A stretch of DNA of 64,000 bases, from contig QHUK01000009.1 of NCBI GenBank assembly GCA_003222085.1, positions 59,830-123,829 of the forward strand, written 5' to 3'. The notes beneath the pieces were generated by a model, which had not been told where the DNA came from, searched no databases, and worked only from the letters and a program-made list of their open reading frames with translations. Positions within the stretch are counted from its first letter, which is position 1. The number at the start of each line of letters is the position of its first letter. The translations under genes were made by a program, and so were the position numbers. The DNA comes from Gemmatimonadota bacterium. GTDB taxonomy: Bacteria > Gemmatimonadota > Gemmatimonadetes > Gemmatimonadales > GWC2-71-9. Below, piece by piece: positions 27,400 through 35,651 of this stretch.

Positions 27400-28757
27400 C
27401 CCTGCCCCGCCCCGGACGCGCGGAACGCGGAACCGTGTTCATCTGTTCCGACTTCCGCGTTCCGACTTCCGAGTTCGCTCAACACGTCCGCAAAGTCATA
27501 TGACAGGCGCACGGGCATCGGTACGCGGCCCGCCAGCTCGTCGGCGCTCAGGTCGTCCACGAACACTAGGTCGTCGTTCACCGCCTCCGCCGGCAGCAGC
27601 ACGAAGTCCAGGTCCCCTCGATCCCTGAGCGCCCGCTCGACGGCCGCTCCGGGAAGGAGTCCCGCCGTCGTGACCGAAGGCCCGAACAGGGTGTTCTCGA
27701 CCACGACCAGCTCGAAGCGGCCGCCCGTCGTCGCTGCAACGTCAGCCAGGACTTGTGGCATCAACGGACCCATGGCCCTGCCGGTCACGACCCCGATGCG
27801 CCTCCCCCCGAGGTCGGGAAGCCGATCGACGGCCGCCGCGATCCTGGTCTGCAGAAACCGCACCGAGCCGACCCCGTTTTCGCGTTGCTCGAAATCCCCG
27901 TACCACGCGGGCTCCGGCAGCCGCTCTCCCGCCTGGAGGTAGAGATCGTCGGCTCCAAAGCACCACGGCGACCCCCGTTGGACGAGCGCTCGGGTCGCCA
28001 TCCGGTCGACCGCCGCGAGCGCAGCCCGACATTCATCCCGCGTCGGCTCGCGCACCAGGCCATGTTTCGAGAACTCAGTGAGGGCGACGGGGACGACCGA
28101 AACGGAGAGCACGGCGGCACCGAGGCCGTACAGGTCGGCGAGCGTGCGCTCGAGCTCGCCTCCGTCGTTCACCCCGGGAACGAGGACGACCTGCGTGTGG
28201 AACGCGATCCCCCGCTCGGCAAACCAAGCGAGCTGCGGGATGATGTCCGGCGCCTCGGGGTTGCGGAGCAGCCAGCGGCGGATCGTTGGGTCCGTGGCAT
28301 GCACCGAGACGTACAGAGGTGACAGCCGATACTCGACGATTCGCTCCAGGTCCCACGGCTTCAGGTTCGTGAGCGTCGCGAAGTTGCCGTAGCGGAACGA
28401 CAGCCGGTAGTCGTCGTCGCGGATGTACAGGGGCGTGCGCAACCCATCCGGGTTCCCGTCGACGAAGCAGAAGTCGCAGTGGTTCCCGCAGCGCCGGATT
28501 CGCGGCGGCTCGAGCGTCACGCCCATCGGGAGCCCCTCAGGGCGCTCGACGTCGTACTCGACCTCCTCGCCCGTCGGGAGGCGCGCGACCAGTAGGAAGC
28601 GCTCGTCCGCCGTGAGGAACTCCCAGTCGAGGAAGTCCTCCAGCGCACGGCCGTTGACGGACACGAGCTCGGTTCCCGGGACGAGCCCCAGCTCGCCGCC
28701 GAGGGAGTCGGACGCCACCGCTTGCACGCGAATCACTGACCCAATCTGCTCCTTCAA
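27396..28757 (-). CDS. DUF512 radical-SAM-like Fe-S protein with PDZ-like N-terminus
   Basis: A protein of about 450 residues belonging to the DUF512 group, found next to der in many bacteria. An N-terminal PDZ-like region (GLVPGTELVSVNGRALED) precedes a cysteine cluster RRCGNHCDFCFVD resembling a radical-SAM CxxxCxxC site, then the DUF512 domain ending near RAMGPLMPQVLADV. Biochemical function is unknown. The start is TTG 28757, or GTG 28736, which has AAGGAG 12 nt upstream. The last 25 residues are encoded by a short-unit repeat (27419-27473) and probably were added by it. The stop overlaps the der start. Confidence 0.85.
   Translation of the reverse strand: MKEQIGSVIRVQAVASDSLGGELGLVPGTELVSVNGRALEDFLDWEFLTADERFLLVARLPTGEEVEYDVERPEGLPMGVTLEPPRIRRCGNHCDFCFVDGNPDGLRTPLYIRDDDYRLSFRYGNFATLTNLKPWDLERIVEYRLSPLYVSVHATDPTIRRWLLRNPEAPDIIPQLAWFAERGIAFHTQVVLVPGVNDGGELERTLADLYGLGAAVLSVSVVPVALTEFSKHGLVREPTRDECRAALAAVDRMATRALVQRGSPWCFGADDLYLQAGERLPEPAWYGDFEQRENGVGSVRFLQTRIAAAVDRLPDLGGRRIGVVTGRAMGPLMPQVLADVAATTGGRFELVVVENTLFGPSVTTAGLLPGAAVERALRDRGDLDFVLLPAEAVNDDLVFVDDLSADELAGRVPMPVRLSYDFADVLSELGSRNAEVGTDEHGSAFRASGAGQG
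27419..27473. repeat. Short inverted/tandem repeat in the 3' end of the DUF512 gene
   Basis: GCGGAACGCGGAAC is followed by GTTCCGACTTCCGCGTTCC and another GACTTCC unit, so the segment is both tandem (GTTCCGACTTCC units) and self-complementary. It is translated as the C-terminal tail of the DUF512 protein. It belongs to the same class as the other short-unit repeats at gene edges in this window. Confidence 0.6.
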
Positions 28758-28837
28758 GGACTTTGTGAAGCCTGACGTCGCAACCCCAATGTAGACCGCT
28801 ACTTCCGTAAGCTTCGCAATATGGCTTCTGAAGCTCG

Positions 28838-29646
28838 TTAGCGCCAGCCGTAACCCGGCTGCCGTTCACCTTGAAGTCGAGACGGCCCTCCCCCATGCGG
28901 CTTCTCATAGACACGCACATAGTCCACCCGCATCGTCTGCGGAAAGACCGTCGTGGAATCAGGAGCGCCGGGCCAGTACCCCCCGACCGCCACGTTGAGA
29001 ATGATGAAGAAGGGATGATCGTACACCCACCGCCCGGGCAGGTCCTGCGGGGTGACAGTCTTGTATACCGTGTCGTCCACGTACCATCGAATCGCATCCG
29101 CCTCCCACTCGATGCCATACACGTGAAAGCTGTCGGCGAAGGCCCCCGTGCGCAGCTCTAATGTGCTGGTGACGCCCTGTGCACCCGAATAGCCGGGGCC
29201 ATGCACCGTGCCATGCACGCGACGGGGCTCCCTGCCGATATTCTCCATGATGTCGATCTCGCCGCACGCGGGCCAGCCGACGTTCTCGCAGTTGCCGCCC
29301 AGCATCCAGAAGGCGGGCCACAAGCCTTGCCCCCGCGGGATTTGAATGCGTGCCTCCGTGCGGCCGTACCGCCACGCGCTCAAACCTTGGGTCTTTAATC
29401 GGGCAGACGTGTACTCACGGTTGCCGAACTTCTCCCGGCGGGCCTCGATGATCAGGTTGCCACCTTCGATGCGCGCGTTCTCAGCGCGGTCGGTGTAGAA
29501 CTCGAGCTCGCCGTTCCCCCAGCCGCCGCCCCCGGTCTGCCGGACCCATTTGCCGCCATCGAGGGCCGTGTTGTCGAACTCGTCATGCCACACGAGCTGC
29601 CAACCGGGGAGCGAGGGTGCGGGAGTCCCGGCGACAAGGGAGGACA
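28838..29646 (-). CDS. Glycoside hydrolase family 16 (beta-glucanase/laminarinase-like); start unclear
   Basis: Secreted-type beta-glucanase. The catalytic motif GEIDIMENIG carries both acidic residues of GH16, and WHDEFDNTALDGGKW, GLWPAFWMLGG and WYVDDTVYKT are typical. GTG 29646 is the only ATG/GTG/TTG codon between the tRNA-Gly and the domain, yet the in-frame codons just upstream encode KYAVLFALFVAVSSLVAG, which looks exactly like a signal peptide. Translation may begin at a non-standard codon such as CTG 29667, or the original start was lost when this DNA came to abut the tRNA. No other polysaccharide-degradation gene is adjacent. Confidence 0.85.
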
Positions 29647-29694
29647 CAGCGACGAAGAGCGCAAACAGGACGGCGTACTTACCTAGGAAGGCAG

Positions 29695-29766
<72 letters not shown>

Positions 29767-29822
29767 GCACGTCTACTTGGGCAGGAAGTGTGCCAAAATC
29801 CTGCCACTTTATCAACCTCGCC

Positions 29823-31403
29823 TTAGGAACGCTTGTAACGCCAGGCTACGATGCCCGGCTGATCAGCCTTCAATTTGAACGACTTGTTCCCTCCTGCACC
29901 GACCTCGGGCACGTCCTGTGGCAAAGTTGCTACAACATTACCCTTCCCGTCCAGGAACTCGAACATGAGTTTGAGCGGCCGGGAAGGCTTGGAGTGGAAG
30001 TTACTAAACAGGCCCTCGACGCCGGCGCCCTGCTCGGTCGTCGTGAAGCTGCCCACGGTGACTTCGACGGGGAGCGAGTCCGCGAGCGTCAGGTAGTAGA
30101 GCACGGAGTCCTTTTTCCCGAGAAGCTGCCACCCCCCCGCGATCTTGGCGAGCGAGGTGCGGTTCAACGGATCCACGGCATACAGCCGCTGGGCGAGTGG
30201 CAGCACCTTGCTCGAGTCACCGATCAAGTAAGAGATGCCCGCGAGGTTGTACAGCGCATCCCGAAAGTAGGGGTTCTTCGCGAGGCCTGCCTCGTAGGTC
30301 TGGGCGACGAGCCGGTATTGCGGGTCGGCCAGCGCGTGGTACTTGCGCATCGTGTCGACCACCGCGGGCTGACAGCGCGCCGACACCTGTCGCGCCGTCA
30401 GTGCGGGGTTTTTCTTCTTTTGCGCCTTGCCGCAGGCGGCCTCCAGATCCGCCGTGTCCGGTGACGACGGAATTCCGCTCAGCACCGCCTGTGCCGCGCC
30501 AAACAGCTCCTCCGAGCTCGCCGAATCCGCGTGCCCGACGATGGCAGCGTACAGCGCCATGGCCGAATCCCGCTTGTCGGCAAGCAGGTAGAGTCCCGCG
30601 AGACTCGCCATGGCCTGCACGTCGTTGGGGTAAGCGCCGATGTACTCCCTGTACGCCGCCGCCGCTTCGGCGTTGCGCTTCACCGAGTGATACACCCGCG
30701 CGACGTTGAAGAACGCATCCCGTCGGTCCTTGGCATACTTCGGATCGGACGCCGCCGGAATCGCCAGGCGGAAATACTTTGCCGCCGAGTCAATGCGGGT
30801 CGCGTAGACCAGCGAGTCCGCGTGATACTTGGCGGCATCGGTCTTCCTGCCGGCCGAATCGGGCTCCTCCCGGCTGACGAACAGGTTGGCGATATACACA
30901 AATCCGAGCGGCTCGGCCTGGTAGATCTGGTTGGCGCGCCGGAAGCTCGCAATCGCGGAATCGGTGTTCCCGGCCTGCCACGCCTGCACGCCGGCGTTGA
31001 AGACCGGCACCCACGCCTGCCGCCGGTACAGCGCGATGTCGTCCTTGCAGGCGGATGCGAGGGCCTGGGCCTTCGTCAAGGCCGAGTCCGCGCCTCCGAG
31101 CTCGCCCGCCATCAAATAGTAGCGCCCCAGGTAGTACCAGGCAGCAGGGTTCTTGTCCTGGTTCCCCGTAGTCACCGCCTGTGTAAGGACGCGCTCGGCG
31201 TCCTTCAGATCCTTGGCGCGCTGATCCGCGAACTTGGTGCTGGACGCGCTCTTGAGCGACTGCATGCCGCTGTTCACGCGCTGGTCGCCCGGCTTGATGT
31301 CGCACGCGGCGGGAAGCCAGATCTGCTGCGCGTGCGCCGCGGCGGGGGCCAGAGCGGCGACCAGGATACACGCCGCAATGCCGAGGGTCTGCTTGACGGT
31401 CAT
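29823..31403 (-). CDS. Secreted tetratricopeptide-repeat protein
   Basis: A 526-residue protein with a clear Sec signal peptide (TLGIAACILVAALAPAAAHAQ, cleavage after AHA) and at least eight TPR-like helical pairs, for example PAAWYYLGRYYLMAGELGGA and VFNAGVQAWQAGNTDSAIASF. The C-terminal 90 residues (LPVEVTVGSFTTTEQG onward) look beta-rich and may be a separate domain. ATG 31403 is preferred because AAGGAG lies 5 nt upstream; a GTG two codons earlier overlaps the larC stop. The role is unknown; periplasmic or outer-membrane-associated protein-protein interaction is likely from the architecture. Confidence 0.82.
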   Translation of the reverse strand: MTVKQTLGIAACILVAALAPAAAHAQQIWLPAACDIKPGDQRVNSGMQSLKSASSTKFADQRAKDLKDAERVLTQAVTTGNQDKNPAAWYYLGRYYLMAGELGGADSALTKAQALASACKDDIALYRRQAWVPVFNAGVQAWQAGNTDSAIASFRRANQIYQAEPLGFVYIANLFVSREEPDSAGRKTDAAKYHADSLVYATRIDSAAKYFRLAIPAASDPKYAKDRRDAFFNVARVYHSVKRNAEAAAAYREYIGAYPNDVQAMASLAGLYLLADKRDSAMALYAAIVGHADSASSEELFGAAQAVLSGIPSSPDTADLEAACGKAQKKKNPALTARQVSARCQPAVVDTMRKYHALADPQYRLVAQTYEAGLAKNPYFRDALYNLAGISYLIGDSSKVLPLAQRLYAVDPLNRTSLAKIAGGWQLLGKKDSVLYYLTLADSLPVEVTVGSFTTTEQGAGVEGLFSNFHSKPSRPLKLMFEFLDGKGNVVATLPQDVPEVGAGGNKSFKLKADQPGIVAWRYKRS

Positions 31404-31405
31404 GC

Positions 31406-32590
31406 TCACTCCTTGGATTTGGCAACCAGCGCCTCGGCGTCGCGCTGCGCGACCCGGGCGACCTCAAGCGGCGGCCGGCCAAGTACACGAGCCGCCGCGA
31501 CAACGTCATCGTACTCCGGCTTGACGCGTACACCTTCCGCACCCGGCTGCTCCAGCACCTTCACTCGCACGGTGACCTCGGGCGCGAGCTCGATGGTCAC
31601 CTGGCGGCGGGCCAGCGTCGCCCGCTCCGCCAGCCAGCGACGAACCCCGCCCGTCGTGCTGTGCCGGAACAGCGCGGCGGTTACGGGCTCCGCCAATTCC
31701 TCGGGCGCCATGACCTCCACGCGGAACCCCGAACGTCCCTTCTTCATTTGCACCGGCCACGTTTGCACGTCCAGCGCTCCGGCGGCGACGAGCGCCTGCC
31801 GCAGCGGCTCCACGTACTCCGGGCTCATGTCATCCACGTCGGTCGCGAGCAGCGTGACGCGGCCGGCCTGCGCTGCCTGCTCGGCGAGAAAGATCCGCAA
31901 CGCGTTGGGATAGTGCTTGGGGTTCCGCTGCCCCGCGCCCCACCCACCCCTCACCAGGCGCCACTGCGCGGGTGGCGGACCCGCAGCGAGCACGCGCACC
32001 AGCGCCGCCCCGGTCGGGGTCGTCGCTTCCCCTTCCACCGGGCCTCCCGTCGCCAGCTCGACCCCTTCAAGCAGGATCGCCGTGGCCGGCGCCGGGATCG
32101 GGAGCCGGCCGTGCGCCGCCTCCACCCAGCCGCCCCCTACGGCGACGGGCCAGGTGTACACCGCTTCGACTCCGAGCTGCTCGAACCCCTCGATGGCACC
32201 CACGATGTCGAGCACGGCATCCACTGCCCCGACTTCGTGGAGATGCACCTGCTCGGGCGCGACGCCGTGCACCCGGCCCTCGGCCTCGCCCACGAGCTGG
32301 AACGCGCGTACGGCGCGCTCTCTCACCCAATCGGATACCGGTGCGCGCTCGACGAGGCGCACCAGCTCTCCCACGTGGCGTCCGTGCGGCTGCTCCGGAA
32401 TCGTGAACTCGACCTGCGTGCACCCCACCCCGCACCGCACGGCGTTCCGAACCGTGACTCCCACTCCGCCGAGCCCCAGCCGGCCCGGCAGTGCCTTGAG
32501 CCAGTCCTCCGGCACGCCGAGGGCAAGGAGCGCCCCCAGGGTCATGTCGCCCGAGATGCCGGCTGCCGGGTCGAAGATCGCGATGCGCAT
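31406..32590 (-). CDS. larC: Nickel pincer cofactor biosynthesis protein LarC
   Basis: LarC inserts nickel into the pyridinium-dithiodicarboxylate nucleotide to form the nickel-pincer cofactor of lactate racemase and related epimerases. The 394-residue single-frame protein begins MRIAIFDPAAGISGDMTLGAL and has HLHEVGAVDAVLDIVGA and TPTGAALVRVL, which are diagnostic. Unlike Lactobacillus, where a programmed frameshift joins two frames, the gene here is continuous. LarB, LarE and LarA are not in the window. The stop overlaps the start region of the downstream TPR gene and carries its Shine-Dalgarno. Confidence 0.93.
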   Translation of the reverse strand: MRIAIFDPAAGISGDMTLGALLALGVPEDWLKALPGRLGLGGVGVTVRNAVRCGVGCTQVEFTIPEQPHGRHVGELVRLVERAPVSDWVRERAVRAFQLVGEAEGRVHGVAPEQVHLHEVGAVDAVLDIVGAIEGFEQLGVEAVYTWPVAVGGGWVEAAHGRLPIPAPATAILLEGVELATGGPVEGEATTPTGAALVRVLAAGPPPAQWRLVRGGWGAGQRNPKHYPNALRIFLAEQAAQAGRVTLLATDVDDMSPEYVEPLRQALVAAGALDVQTWPVQMKKGRSGFRVEVMAPEELAEPVTAALFRHSTTGGVRRWLAERATLARRQVTIELAPEVTVRVKVLEQPGAEGVRVKPEYDDVVAAARVLGRPPLEVARVAQRDAEALVAKSKE

Positions 32591-32618
32591 AGGTTCCAAG
32601 CGACGGAATATAAACAGG

Positions 32619-33770
32619 TTAAGCCCGGTAGAGCCACCCGGCGCCGGTGTTGAAGATCACCACCCGTTCGTCGGGGTGCAGCTTCCCCCGCGCCTTGAGC
32701 TCGACCGCTCCGGCGAGCGCGGCCCCGCCCTCCGGCGACGCGTCGATGCCCTCGAGCGTCTGGAGGTCGCGGGCCGCCGCGGCGAGGAGCGCGTCCGTCA
32801 CCGCCACCGCGCCACCGCCGCTCTCCCGCAGCGCGCGGAGCATCAAGCGATCTCCGAGTGGCGCCGGGACCCGCAACCCCACGGCGATCGTCCGTGGGTC
32901 GGGCCAAGGGGCGCAAGCGTCGGTCCCGGCCTCGAAGGCCCTGACGACCGGTGCGCACCCCGCGGCCTGGACGCTGTACAGGCGCGGCGGTTTGCCTTCG
33001 AGCCAGCCGGCGCGCGTGAGTTCGGCGAACGCTTTCCACATGCCGATCAGTCCGGTGCCGCCCCCCGTGGAGTACACGATCGCATCGGGCAGACTCCAGC
33101 CGAGCTGCTCCGCGAGCTCGAGGCCCAGCGTCTTCTTGCCCTCGATGCGGTAGGGCTCGCGTAACGTGGACACGTCGACGGCCCCAGTTTCGGCCGCGTA
33201 CGCGCGGGCCGCTTTTCCGCAGTCGCCGATGTGACCGTCCACCAGCGCCAGGTCCCCGCCGAAGCTGCGGATCTGGCCGAGGATCGCGGGCGGGGTGGTG
33301 GCCGGCGCGTACACGCGCGCCGCCAGGCCGGCGCGCGCGGCGTAGGCGGCGAGCGCGACGCCGGCGTTTCCTGCCGTGGGCACGACCAGGCGCTGCGCCC
33401 CCGCGAGCGCGGCACGGGTCACGGCGGCGGCGAGTCCGCGAGCCTTGAACGAGCCGGTGGGGTTGGCTCCTTCTTCCTTCACACGCAGCTCGCGAAAGCC
33501 GTGCTTCGCGGCGACCCGCGGCACCGCGAGCAGCGGCGTGCCGCCCTCGCCCAGGGTGACCGGCGCCTCCCCGTCGGCGAGCGGCAGCCACTCCCGGTAG
33601 CGCCACATGGTCCAACGCCGCTCCGCGAGTCGCGCTCGCGCTTCGGGCGCCGGTGTCGCTCGGTAGCGGACGAGGTACGGCTGGCCGCAGGTGCACACGC
33701 CGGGCAATCCGTCCGCGCTACGGGTGGCTCCGCAACCGGAGCATTCGAGCGACCACGGGAGGGGCGTCAC
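32619..33770 (-). CDS. thrC: Threonine synthase
   Basis: PLP enzyme converting O-phosphohomoserine to threonine. The 383-residue protein has a short N-terminal cysteine-rich segment (LECSGCGATRSADGLPGVCTCG), then the GEGGTPLL motif, the PLP lysine in NPTGSFKARG, and the phosphate-binding glycine loop STGGGTGLIG. Length and motifs fit the class with an N-terminal zinc-ribbon-like extension. GTG start at 33770. It stands alone; thrA and thrB are not nearby. Confidence 0.92.
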   Translation of the reverse strand: MTPLPWSLECSGCGATRSADGLPGVCTCGQPYLVRYRATPAPEARARLAERRWTMWRYREWLPLADGEAPVTLGEGGTPLLAVPRVAAKHGFRELRVKEEGANPTGSFKARGLAAAVTRAALAGAQRLVVPTAGNAGVALAAYAARAGLAARVYAPATTPPAILGQIRSFGGDLALVDGHIGDCGKAARAYAAETGAVDVSTLREPYRIEGKKTLGLELAEQLGWSLPDAIVYSTGGGTGLIGMWKAFAELTRAGWLEGKPPRLYSVQAAGCAPVVRAFEAGTDACAPWPDPRTIAVGLRVPAPLGDRLMLRALRESGGGAVAVTDALLAAAARDLQTLEGIDASPEGGAALAGAVELKARGKLHPDERVVIFNTGAGWLYRA

Positions 33771-33783
33771 GTGGGGTGCCCTT

Positions 33784-33811
33784 GTAGGGGCGCAGCATGC
33801 TGCGCCCCTAC
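33784..33811. repeat. Perfect 28-bp palindrome
   Basis: GTAGGGGCGCAGCA is followed directly by its exact reverse complement TGCTGCGCCCCTAC, with no loop. It lies between uvrC and thrC (both minus strand). There is no T-run after either arm, so it is not a standard terminator, and it resembles a REP-type mobile palindrome. Confidence 0.8.
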
Positions 33812-33836
33812 GTCACGACCGCTTTGAGCCGCGCAC

Positions 33837-35651
33837 TCACACTCGGGCATGCAACCGATCCAAGATCCGCTCGGCCAGCTTGGTCGAGAACCCGGGCAGC
33901 GACGCGATTTCCGCGGGCGTGGCCGTCTTCACGCCCGCGAGCGACCCGAACCGCTCGAGCAGCGCGCGCCGTCGGCCCGGCCCGATGCCCGGTATCGCGA
34001 GCAGCTCCGAGGTGATGGTGCGCCGGGCGCGGCGCTGGCGGCTGTAGCTGACCGCGAAGCGGTGCGCCTCGTCGCGGGCGCGCTGCAGCAGCTTGAGCGA
34101 CGGGCTGCGTCGCGACAGCAGGAGCGCCTCGGCCCGGCCCGGCAGGTAGATCTCTTCCTCCCGCTTCGCCAGGCTCACGATCGGGAGCTGCTCCCGCCCC
34201 GCGGCGCGCGCCGCGTCGAGCGCGGCGCCGAGCTGGCCCTTCCCTCCGTCGATCACCATGAGGTCGGGAAGCGGCTGGTCTTCGGCGATCCGCCGCGTGA
34301 GGTAGCGCGTCACGACCTCGTGCACCGCCGCGAAATCGTCCTGGGGTGCGCCCTTGATCTTGAACCGCCGGTACTCCGCCTTCTTGGGGCGCCCACCCTC
34401 GAACCAGACCAGCGAGCCCACCGTGTCGCGCCCCTGGTTGGTCGAGATGTCGATGCACACGAACGCGCGCGGCACGACCGTGAGCCCGAGGTCGCGCCCC
34501 AGCGCGAACACCGGGTCGGCCGCCCGCTCGTCGATGTCGAAGCTCTCGATCTTCAAACTGTCCAGCAGGTGTCGCGCGTTTTGGTCCGCGAGTTGGGCGA
34601 GCTTCGCGTTGGTGCCGCGCTGTGGCACGTGCCAATCCACCGCCGGAGCCAGCTGGGTGAGCGAGGCGAGGTCCTCCGGGAGGGGCGCGAACGGCAGCAG
34701 CACCGTGCGAGCCCGTACCTCGAGCGGCAGGTAGCACCGGACGAGAAACGTCGAGAGAATGGCTCCTTCGGTCTCGTGCTCCGCGTTCTCGAGGAACCAG
34801 TGGTCGCGCGCGATCAGCTTGCCGTCGCGCACTCGCAAGACCACGCCACACACGTCATCGCCATCCCGCGCGAGGCCGACCGCGTCGGCGTCTCCCCCGC
34901 CCACGAGCTCGACCGCCTGGGGCTGCTCCAGCTGGTCGAGCCACTTCAGGGCGTCACGCACCTGCGCGGCCCGCTCGAAGTCGAGCTGGCGCGACGCCTG
35001 CAGCATCCGTTCGCGGAGCCCGATGCGCACGTCCACGGTCTTGCCTTCGAGGAATACGACCACGTCGTCGATCATCCGCCGATAGTCCGCCGCGCTCTGC
35101 AGGGCGACGCACGGCGCCCGGCAGCGCTCGATGTGATAGTCGAGACAGGGCCGGTCCGGGGCCTCGCGCGGCAGATCCCAGTGGCACGAGCGCACCGTGA
35201 AGATGCGGCGGATGATCTTCAGGGTCTGCCGCAGCGTGGCGACGTCGGTGTACGGTCCGAAGTAGCGGGCGCCGGGGATGGTGACCCGCCGCGTGACCAG
35301 GACGCGCGGAAACGGCTCCCCCAGCGTCACCGCGATCCGGGGATAGCTCTTGTCGTCCGTGAGCCGGATGTTGAAGCGGGGGCGGTGCTCCTTGATGAGG
35401 TTGTTCTCGAGCAGCAGCGCCTGCGCCTCGTTCGGGACGACGATCGTCTCGAGATCGGCGATCTGGCACACCAGCGCCGCACGCTCGGGGGTCTCGCCGC
35501 CGTCCGGGCCGACGTAGCTCGGGACCCGGGCGCGGAGGCTCTTCGCCTTCCCCACATAGAGGATCTCGCCGGCGGCGTTCTTCCAGAGATAGACGCCGGG
35601 CTTGTCGGGAAGGGCCTCTAGTTGGCGCGAAAGGCGGTCAGGGATTGCCAT
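33837..35651 (-). CDS. uvrC: Excinuclease ABC subunit C
   Basis: Dual-incision nuclease of nucleotide excision repair. The 604-residue protein has a GIY-YIG-type N-terminal nuclease (GVYLWKN and ILYVGKAKSLRARV), a UVR domain (RQLDFERAAQVRDALKWL) that contacts UvrB, a central RNase-H-like nuclease (CIDISTNQGRDTVGS with the catalytic Asp and later VIDGGKGQL), and C-terminal helix-hairpin-helix motifs (LLAIPGIGPGRRRALLERFG). ATG 35651 overlaps murJ by 34 nt. All key domains are intact. Confidence 0.96.
   Translation of the reverse strand: MAIPDRLSRQLEALPDKPGVYLWKNAAGEILYVGKAKSLRARVPSYVGPDGGETPERAALVCQIADLETIVVPNEAQALLLENNLIKEHRPRFNIRLTDDKSYPRIAVTLGEPFPRVLVTRRVTIPGARYFGPYTDVATLRQTLKIIRRIFTVRSCHWDLPREAPDRPCLDYHIERCRAPCVALQSAADYRRMIDDVVVFLEGKTVDVRIGLRERMLQASRQLDFERAAQVRDALKWLDQLEQPQAVELVGGGDADAVGLARDGDDVCGVVLRVRDGKLIARDHWFLENAEHETEGAILSTFLVRCYLPLEVRARTVLLPFAPLPEDLASLTQLAPAVDWHVPQRGTNAKLAQLADQNARHLLDSLKIESFDIDERAADPVFALGRDLGLTVVPRAFVCIDISTNQGRDTVGSLVWFEGGRPKKAEYRRFKIKGAPQDDFAAVHEVVTRYLTRRIAEDQPLPDLMVIDGGKGQLGAALDAARAAGREQLPIVSLAKREEEIYLPGRAEALLLSRRSPSLKLLQRARDEAHRFAVSYSRQRRARRTITSELLAIPGIGPGRRRALLERFGSLAGVKTATPAEIASLPGFSTKLAERILDRLHARV

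Noticed and set aside
33771..33836. The palindrome near 33.8 kb as an intrinsic terminator of thrC.
   Set aside because: No T-run follows either arm on the transcribed strand.
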